Assembly (NCBI GenBank): GCA_902984215.1 | Contig: CADWAF010000615.1 | Coordinates: 1 to 12,987, forward strand | Length of the DNA: 12,987 nt | Direction of reading: 5' to 3' | From: Willaertia magna | Lineage: Eukaryota; Heterolobosea; Eutetramitea; Acrasida; Naegleriidae | Shown: positions 7,088 through 12,987 of the stretch, in pieces | Layout: every line of letters starts with the position of its first letter | Position numbering within the stretch: position 1 is the first letter of the stretch | The notes under the pieces: model-generated | Databases searched by the model: none | What the model was told of the DNA's origin: nothing | The model's input: only the letters and a program-made list of their open reading frames with translations | Made by a program: the position numbers and the translations under genes

Positions 7088-8302
7088 ATGGAATTGTTGA
7101 AAATTAAAAATATAAAAGAAATAAAAGATTCGTTAACGCATAATAATATTGAAGTAATTGATTTTAAAGAAAAGATTAAATTTATTAAACATGGAAAGGC
7201 ACATATTATTATTGTTACAAAAGAAAATAATATTTATATTTACGGAGATAATTCTTTTGGACAGTTAGGAATTAAAAATTATGGAAAATTTATTAATTCT
7301 TTTATTAAAATTGATAATTTATTTGGAGAAATTAAATGTTTAGAATGTAGTGATGAATTTACAGTTTTTGTAAATATTAAAAATAATATTTATTTAAGTG
7401 GTGAATTAAGAAAAATCCATATAAGTTCAACATTTATTAAATTCTTACATGAATTAAATGGAGAAATTAAATTTATTAGATGTGCTTTTGATTATTTATT
7501 TGTCGTTTTAAGAAATTTTGAAATTTATGGAATTGGAAATAATTTTAATGGAGGATTAGGATTAACGGAAAGTAATTATTTTAGGACATTTACAAAATTA
7601 GATTTTAATGAAGAAATTAAAGATTTACAATGTGGAAAACATCATTCCATTATTTTAGATAAATTAGGTAACATTTACGGTGCCGGTGATAATTTTTATG
7701 GTGGATTGGGATTGGAAGATATTAATTTAAAAATAAAATATAATTTTACAAAAATTGAATTAGATTTTAAAGTAAAGAAAATTTCATGCTTTCCAAATGG
7801 AACTTTATTAATTAATGAATTTAATGAATTTTATGGTTGTGGAGCTTCACATAGTGGAGAATTAGGAATTCAACAAAGTAAAAATATTCGTGTCTTTACA
7901 AAAATTGTAATTGAAAATTGTGGGATTTTAAAAAATATTTTTAAATCATTTGATAATAATACAGCAATCCAAACAAAATCAAATTTTATTAATAAACTAT
8001 TTGTTTGTGGAAGAAATACAAATGGTAAATTTGGCATTGATTTAAAGAAATGTAAAGTTACAAGTTTATTCAACAAATTTCATTATCGTTTAGAGAAATT
8101 TACGGAATTGGATTATTTTCAAACGAAAAGAAGGAATGTAATTGTTTTAATGTTGGATAGTAAGATTTTTATTGTTGCCAGTGATTATAAGATAAATGTT
8201 GAAGATAACTATGGAGAAGTGAGTTCTCTTGGAGAGATTTGTTTAAGGAAAGTTTTAAATAATAACAGTCAACTGTGTGATGTTGTTATAAAATTTAAAT
8301 AA
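7088..8302 (+). CDS. RCC1-repeat beta-propeller protein, 404 aa
   Basis: RCC1 repeats build a seven-bladed propeller, used by RCC1 itself as the Ran exchange factor and by many other proteins as a scaffold. This protein lacks features tying it to chromatin or Ran, so the role is open. Blade signatures are plain: YGDNSFGQLG (52-61), YGIGNNFNGGLG (147-158), YGAGDNFYGGLG (197-208), YGCGASHSGELG (249-260) and VCGRNTNGKFG (306-316), with a degenerate one at 101-110. They sit about 50 residues apart where consecutive, the usual repeat length. The C-terminus, RKVLNNNSQLCDVVIKFK (387-404), looks like the first helix and strand of a BTB domain, as in RCC1-BTB proteins, but the gene stops there. The ATG follows nine A residues. 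The coding sequence is very AT-rich, using TTA, ATT and AAT almost throughout. Only 34 bp separate it from the convergent RhoGEF gene. Confidence 0.9.
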   Translation: MELLKIKNIKEIKDSLTHNNIEVIDFKEKIKFIKHGKAHIIIVTKENNIYIYGDNSFGQLGIKNYGKFINSFIKIDNLFGEIKCLECSDEFTVFVNIKNNIYLSGELRKIHISSTFIKFLHELNGEIKFIRCAFDYLFVVLRNFEIYGIGNNFNGGLGLTESNYFRTFTKLDFNEEIKDLQCGKHHSIILDKLGNIYGAGDNFYGGLGLEDINLKIKYNFTKIELDFKVKKISCFPNGTLLINEFNEFYGCGASHSGELGIQQSKNIRVFTKIVIENCGILKNIFKSFDNNTAIQTKSNFINKLFVCGRNTNGKFGIDLKKCKVTSLFNKFHYRLEKFTELDYFQTKRRNVIVLMLDSKIFIVASDYKINVEDNYGEVSSLGEICLRKVLNNNSQLCDVVIKFK

Positions 8303-8336
8303 TGAATTATAATTAAAATAATATTTTATAAATTTT
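8303..8336. terminator. Convergent 34-bp intergenic spacer
   Basis: The stops of two convergent genes lie 34 bp apart. The spacer is almost entirely A/T and contains AAAAT-AAT-ATTTT (8315-8327), a small inverted repeat. A minus-strand AATAAA cannot fit 3' of the RhoGEF stop without entering the opposite gene, so the two transcripts probably overlap at their 3' ends. Confidence 0.4.
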
Positions 8337-11300
8337 TTATTCTTTCTTTTTAAATAATTTATCTAAAATTGATTTTCTTCTTTCACTCTTTTCTTCTGTA
8401 CTAGTTGATGATGTATTATTATTAGTTATAACACTACTAATTGTAAAATCACTTGAAGAACTAGTTGACTGACTAGCAGAAGAAGATGTTATAGATCTAT
8501 TTGAAATACTTCCCGATAGTGAAATTGAATTCCTTTTTGGCATAAAGAAACGTAAAAACTTTAAACCCTTACTTGTAGGTGATAATAAAACTTTTTCTTC
8601 TTTAAATAAATCCTTCTTTTCTTTAACTTCTTCTATTGTCTTCTCAATATCTAACACCCAATCACTTTTTGATTTTTGATCAGGGAAAATAATCTCCTTT
8701 TCAATCATCTTTTGCTTGTCAGGATGGTATAAACAAATAGTTATTTTATCTTTACTTCCACTTGAAATATAAGCATTCCATAAAGAATAAACCTTAATTG
8801 TTTTCTTTACTTTTAATTTCTGTCTTTTCTTCTCTCTAAATAAGAATATATCATTAAATAGATATGCTCTGTAAACTATTTTTGGAGTTTCAGCAAATAT
8901 TATTTCACCTTCTCGTATTAAACGTCTATGAGGTTGAACTAAATCATTTAATTTCATTACCTTAGATAATTGATGTATTTTCATTCTATTATTTGTTTCT
9001 TTAATCTTTACATTTTGATCTGTGGCACAATCACTAATCTTATCAATAGCTTGTAATATAGTATCATAATCTGCATGTTGTTGTGGAGTGTGTTTTAATA
9101 AATTCTCTAATAATAAACGATAACGAGGTGTACGTTGAACAGGCATTACTAAAAAGCTTTGCATTTCCAATCCACATGATTTTGGATGTTTCTTACGTCT
9201 ATCAATCCATCTATCAAATTCTTTATTTTCTTTTCTGTATTCTCTAATCTTTGTCATACAATTTTCATAGCTACTTAAATATGTAATGTAAATCTTAAGG
9301 AAAGGTGCCATCTTAACAAATAAATCACCAATACGCATTTCATACATTCCACAAAGATTATCTTTGTAAATTGTGAATCTTTCTTCTAATTGAGCTAAGA
9401 AGTTCTTATTAAAAGTACGAATTGTTAATAAATCACTTGGTAAAATTGTTTTTGCAATATTTTCAGGAACTAATCTTTCTTCTTTTTGATCTATTATTGT
9501 AGAACTTTGGTCAACTGTTTTCTTCTTTGGAGGTTCATATCCAGGATTATATCTACCATTAACAATTGGTTCATAAAACAGTTCCCATAATGTATCTAAA
9601 TAGTTTACGTACTTTCTTTCACTTTCTAATATTTCTAATAATATATTTACTCTTTCTTTGACTGCTTCCTTTTCTTTGATTTCTTCTTCAGCTGATTTAT
9701 CTTCTTTTGAGCTGCTACCTCTTGGGGTTAGCGGTGATGAACTGGATCTTCCTTTTCTGAAAGCAGTTAATCTAGATTGTCTCTTTGTTCTTTCGCTACT
9801 ATGAGTTTGATCAACACTTTGTGATAATCTTCTTTCTTTTGCTGATTTTACAAATCCAGTCAAAATATCTAAATTTTGTTTCCTTTCCTCAACAGATGTG
9901 GATGTAGAAGGTGAAATTGACGAACTTTCATTATGTAAATTTCTAGGGAGTAATGGTGACTTTGTAGTTGGAGAATCTAAGCTCAAAGAAGGGGAAAGTT
10001 TTTCTAACTCTGTTAATTTAATAATAGGAATAGGTATTGGAGGTTGATATTTCGTTTTAATCTCATTGGTTGTTGGTTCAAGGGTATCTGATCCATCAGA
10101 TGAATCTGACATATAATGGTTAACAATAATATGTTCTTGTTGTGGGCTGTTATCAAGAGAACTGGAATCTGTCATTGTGTACATTTCTTCATCAAAATCA
10201 GAATCATACATTTCAGTTGCTCTTGTTGTATCAAAATGGTCATATGATCTATTTGGAGTTAATAATGGATCTGATGGTAAATGTTTAGCTGTAGTTTCAG
10301 AATAGCCTAAAGCACTTCCAGATTGCTCTTTGAACTTTTTAATGAATTTAGCTCTATTCTTTTCTCCAGAAAGTGTACAACATATTTCAGCAATTTTAGA
10401 AATTTCAGATTGTAAAAATTGATTTCCTTCAAATGAGAATTTCTTTAAATTCTTAATTTTCTTCAAGTCTTCAGGTAAAGTCATTAAATAATTGTTGGAA
10501 ATATCCATTTGTTCTAAGTTGGATAATTGTGATACACTAGGTAAATGTAGTAAAACATTGTTTGATACATTAAGATTTTGTAAAGTGGAAGTTTCAGTCA
10601 CACCGATTGGTAAATATTCAAACTTATTTTTGCTAATATCTAAATTCTTAAGAGGCAAAGTACTTATTTCATATGGTAATTCAATAAGTTGATTTCCACT
10701 TAAATCTAAATCAGTTACATTCTTAAATGTATCACAAAACCATGAAGGTAAGGATGTTAAATTGTTGTTGTTTAACTTTAAAACCTTTACATGAGAACAA
10801 TCTATAGTAGCGTAAGGAAGAGTTTCTAAATTAAGACCAGAAAGATCTAAAACCTCACTTTTCGTTTGTTTGCAATCTTCTATAGCACAAGTAACATCAA
10901 TATTGTACTTGGTTTTAAGGCTAGTGTCTGAGGTTTCTCTTTTGTGAATAGGGTTCACCTTTGGTGGTGTGGTAAGGTCACTCGTTGAAGCAGAATGGGA
11001 CATTAGCTTTGTAAGTTCTGCTGAAAAAAGTGGTTGGGTATGTGATATTATTTCAAATGCACTTAGAGGTGAAACAGGCTCGAAAATTGGAGACACTGGA
11101 GAAATCATTGTACTATTCACATTAGAAATAATATCTTCGTCCTTTTCTTCGTGTAACTTTTGTAATAATTCATAAGTTGGAGGAACTACGTAAGGAGTAG
11201 TTGGAGAAGTAATCTTAGGGTACATAAGATCATGTCTTTTGTAAAGGAAAGCTCTTATTAAACCTTGAAGTAATACCAATCTGGATTTCAAATTGATTAA

Positions 11301-12987
11301 ATTATCTTTAAAGTTCTTTTTGTTTAATCTTCCTCTAATTAAAGATTGTATTGAGATAATTCTTTCTTTACTAAGTGTAAATTGTTTCTTTACTGGTGTT
11401 GTCCTGCAAGCTGCTTGGAGATATGTTACACTTTCTTTGTTCTTATTTAAATGTTTTCTTGTTAAACTTCCCTTAATATAACTTTCTAAAAGTGTACAAT
11501 TATTTAAGTCATTCTCAATGGCATTGATTTGTAAATACTTTTTGATAATTGCAATCAAAATATTGTGACGAATTAATTCAATATTCAATTCTCTTCTCTT
11601 GAGTTCTGTTCTACTGAGTGATTCAAAGTCAATAATCTTATTTAAATCTCTACAAATTTCCTTTGATATTAAGTAACCTCTTATTATGGATTGCAAAACA
11701 ATAACCCTATTTATGGAAGAATAAAGAATATCTTTTTCTTGTTTTCCTCTTTCAATAGCTTGTAATTTGATAATTGAGGCAGATAATTTTCTCATGTATT
11801 CTGTTGATAAATATTTTCTACAAATACTTTGTAAACAAGAGCATTGAATCAATTTTGATCTAACTGATTTTCTTTCCAATAATCCTCTAATCTTACTTTC
11901 CATAATTATAGTTTGTAAACGTTGTGATTCCATTTTACTTCTTTCCGATTTGGATCTTATAGCGCTTTGAATACTAGTGATTGCTTTACAAACCAAAACA
12001 TAATTAGTTCTGATCTCAATGCCTCTAATAATACTTTGAAGAGTAATTACTCTATTTGATTGTTCATTTAGTAATTTAGAAGTAAGGAATCGTTTAATAA
12101 GGCTTTGTAAATCCAAAATTGTTTCTTTTTGTACTTTGACTTCTTTCATAGTTAACATCTTTTTGATTAATGATTCCAAATGTAAGATATTAGAAAGCTC
12201 TTTTCTTTTAATTTCTATTTCTTTCTTTCTTCTTATTTGACATTGAGTTGTAATTAAATTAGAAATATCATTGCTCTTCATTCTTCGCATTAATATACCT
12301 CTTGTAAATGCAGCAATGAGTGTAGTTGAATTAATTGACTTTTCAACATTTCTCTTGGCAATTAACTTTCTTGAAGCTGATTGAAGTGATTTAATTCTAT
12401 CTATTTCTTTTACTCTATTTACTTTGATATTGTATTGTCTAATGACTGACTGAATATATCTAATGGAATCAATGCTGTTTGACATTCTTTGTTTTTCAAT
12501 AAGTTGTTTTGAAATAGATTGTAAGGTAATTAAATCTTTCACATCATTCAATTTCTTTGAAACAGTTTGATAATGTCTAATTAATGCTTGCAGCATAATC
12601 AATCTTTTTAATTCATCTCTCATTTGATTTCTCATTAATGTATTTCTTGCTTTTGATTCAGTAATAATGCAATCCATTAAAGATTGTTTCATATCTTTTA
12701 CAATTAATTTACCTCTAATTATTGATTGTAATGTAAGTACATTTGAAAGATCTTCATTCATTAACTTTCTTATTTTATCGGCACGTAATAATGCTTCAAT
12801 AGGTAATAGTGAGTTGCATTCACCTGTTTCAATTTCTTTTCTAATAAATCCTCTACAAACAGCTTGTAAAAGAATAATTCTGTCAATTTCTTGTTGGAAT
12901 TTCTTTTCAACAACTCTTCTCTTTGAAATACCTTGTATCAATAAAGAAACATTATTTAATTGTCTAAATTTCTTAATTTCCAAATAT
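8337..12987 (-). CDS. IQ-array / LRR / DH-PH Rho guanine-nucleotide exchange factor, 5' end outside window
   Basis: DH-PH proteins activate Rho-family GTPases by exchanging GDP for GTP, usually at membranes and actin structures. Residues here are numbered from the TTG codon at 12983. That codon is not a start: the frame stays open to the edge and the repeat register continues through it, so the gene is 5'-partial (at least 1,548 codons seen). In order: 25 IQ-like repeats (13-586); a Ser/Pro-rich linker with several SP sites; about seven LxxLP-type leucine-rich repeats (708-860); a long Ser/Thr/Pro-rich linker (890-1106); a DH domain (about 1110-1332) with ERKYVNYL (1122-1129) and the helix FLVMPVQRTPRYRLLLENLL (1277-1296); and a PH domain (about 1345-1456) with AYLFNDIFLF (1373-1382) and the conserved Trp 1442. 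The tail is Ser-rich and ends in a basic cluster. Calmodulin or light-chain control is inferred from the IQ array. Confidence 0.93.
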   Translation of the reverse strand, partial: YLEIKKFRQLNNVSLLIQGISKRRVVEKKFQQEIDRIILLQAVCRGFIRKEIETGECNSLLPIEALLRADKIRKLMNEDLSNVLTLQSIIRGKLIVKDMKQSLMDCIITESKARNTLMRNQMRDELKRLIMLQALIRHYQTVSKKLNDVKDLITLQSISKQLIEKQRMSNSIDSIRYIQSVIRQYNIKVNRVKEIDRIKSLQSASRKLIAKRNVEKSINSTTLIAAFTRGILMRRMKSNDISNLITTQCQIRRKKEIEIKRKELSNILHLESLIKKMLTMKEVKVQKETILDLQSLIKRFLTSKLLNEQSNRVITLQSIIRGIEIRTNYVLVCKAITSIQSAIRSKSERSKMESQRLQTIIMESKIRGLLERKSVRSKLIQCSCLQSICRKYLSTEYMRKLSASIIKLQAIERGKQEKDILYSSINRVIVLQSIIRGYLISKEICRDLNKIIDFESLSRTELKRRELNIELIRHNILIAIIKKYLQINAIENDLNNCTLLESYIKGSLTRKHLNKNKESVTYLQAACRTTPVKKQFTLSKERIISIQSLIRGRLNKKNFKDNLINLKSRLVLLQGLIRAFLYKRHDLMYPKITSPTTPYVVPPTYELLQKLHEEKDEDIISNVNSTMISPVSPIFEPVSPLSAFEIISHTQPLFSAELTKLMSHSASTSDLTTPPKVNPIHKRETSDTSLKTKYNIDVTCAIEDCKQTKSEVLDLSGLNLETLPYATIDCSHVKVLKLNNNNLTSLPSWFCDTFKNVTDLDLSGNQLIELPYEISTLPLKNLDISKNKFEYLPIGVTETSTLQNLNVSNNVLLHLPSVSQLSNLEQMDISNNYLMTLPEDLKKIKNLKKFSFEGNQFLQSEISKIAEICCTLSGEKNRAKFIKKFKEQSGSALGYSETTAKHLPSDPLLTPNRSYDHFDTTRATEMYDSDFDEEMYTMTDSSSLDNSPQQEHIIVNHYMSDSSDGSDTLEPTTNEIKTKYQPPIPIPIIKLTELEKLSPSLSLDSPTTKSPLLPRNLHNESSSISPSTSTSVEERKQNLDILTGFVKSAKERRLSQSVDQTHSSERTKRQSRLTAFRKGRSSSSPLTPRGSSSKEDKSAEEEIKEKEAVKERVNILLEILESERKYVNYLDTLWELFYEPIVNGRYNPGYEPPKKKTVDQSSTIIDQKEERLVPENIAKTILPSDLLTIRTFNKNFLAQLEERFTIYKDNLCGMYEMRIGDLFVKMAPFLKIYITYLSSYENCMTKIREYRKENKEFDRWIDRRKKHPKSCGLEMQSFLVMPVQRTPRYRLLLENLLKHTPQQHADYDTILQAIDKISDCATDQNVKIKETNNRMKIHQLSKVMKLNDLVQPHRRLIREGEIIFAETPKIVYRAYLFNDIFLFREKKRQKLKVKKTIKVYSLWNAYISSGSKDKITICLYHPDKQKMIEKEIIFPDQKSKSDWVLDIEKTIEEVKEKKDLFKEEKVLLSPTSKGLKFLRFFMPKRNSISLSGSISNRSITSSSASQSTSSSSDFTISSVITNNNTSSTSTEEKSERRKSILDKLFKKKE
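10404..10862 (-). repeat. Leucine-rich repeat block of the RhoGEF
   Basis: About seven repeats of 22-24 residues follow the pattern LxxLxLxxNxLxxLPxx, for example LDLSGNQLIELP and MDISNNYLMTLP. This is the LP type seen in Ras-related LRR proteins such as SHOC2 and ROCO kinases, and it probably serves protein binding. Confidence 0.85.
11226..12947 (-). repeat. 25 consecutive 23-residue (69-bp) IQ-like repeats
   Basis: Repeats 1 to 23 are each exactly 23 residues; repeat 24 has 27 and repeat 25 is followed by the linker. The consensus is hhxLQSxIRGxLxRK followed by a charged helical stretch, the IQ motif (IQxxxRGxxxR) with Leu often replacing Ile. Repeats 2, 4, 14, 18, 19 and 24 keep Q and RG; 3, 5, 10, 12, 16, 20, 21 and 22 lack the Gln. 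Residues 1-12 look like the end of another repeat, so the array extends past the window edge. The 23-residue spacing matches tandem IQ motifs in myosin lever arms and ASPM, where adjacent light chains pack along one long helix. Confidence 0.93.

Noticed and set aside
11226..12947. Higher-order 11-repeat (253-residue) unit within the IQ array
   Set aside because: Repeats 5 and 16 share 10 of 23 residues and 7 and 18 share 8, but repeats 4 and 19 (15 apart) share 12 and 4 and 14 share 10, which near-consensus repeats explain. No consistent super-period was seen by eye; a dot plot would settle it.

Overview
The window looks like nuclear DNA from a compact, AT-rich protist genome. My best guess is a heterolobosean amoeba such as Naegleria; this is inferred from the gene mix (histone H4, MAK16, a TPRA1-family seven-pass membrane protein, RCC1-like propellers, a large RhoGEF), intronless reading frames, short gaps and asparagine-rich low-complexity inserts. 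No bacterial, viral or transposon genes are visible. All seven reading frames end in TAA and read sensibly in the standard code.

Layout from left to right. Positions 30-1559 (minus) encode a divergent RCC1-like protein; its first ATG is at 1559, because the longer frame back to 1619 begins with TTG. After an 824-bp non-coding gap come histone H4 (2384-2695, minus) and the ribosome-biogenesis factor MAK16 (2819-3745, minus), 123 bp apart. A long 1,427-bp non-coding stretch follows (3746-5172). It holds a perfect 10-bp hairpin, a pyrimidine tract, a possible 5'-UTR intron, and an inverted repeat next to a TATAAAAG box. Three plus-strand genes come next: an unrecognised 122-residue protein (5173-5541), a TPRA1-family membrane protein only 14 bp downstream (5556-6956), and an RCC1-repeat protein (7088-8302). 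A convergent minus-strand gene fills the rest (8337 to the right edge) and runs off the window at its 5' end.

The most remarkable object is that last gene. It joins at least 25 consecutive IQ-like motifs, 24 of them on a strict 23-residue register (one 27-residue spacer after repeat 24), to leucine-rich repeats and a DH-PH Rho guanine-nucleotide-exchange module. The inferred reading is a long calmodulin- or light-chain-binding rod carrying a Rho activator. Its apparent start codon is TTG and the repeat register continues to the window edge, so the true N-terminus lies outside.

The second notable point is that both RCC1-like proteins end in a short peptide resembling the opening strand of a BTB domain, with no BTB domain following. 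The genes do not form an obvious pathway. H4 and MAK16 are growth-linked housekeeping genes, while TPRA1, the RCC1-like genes and the RhoGEF suggest signalling and cytoskeletal functions.
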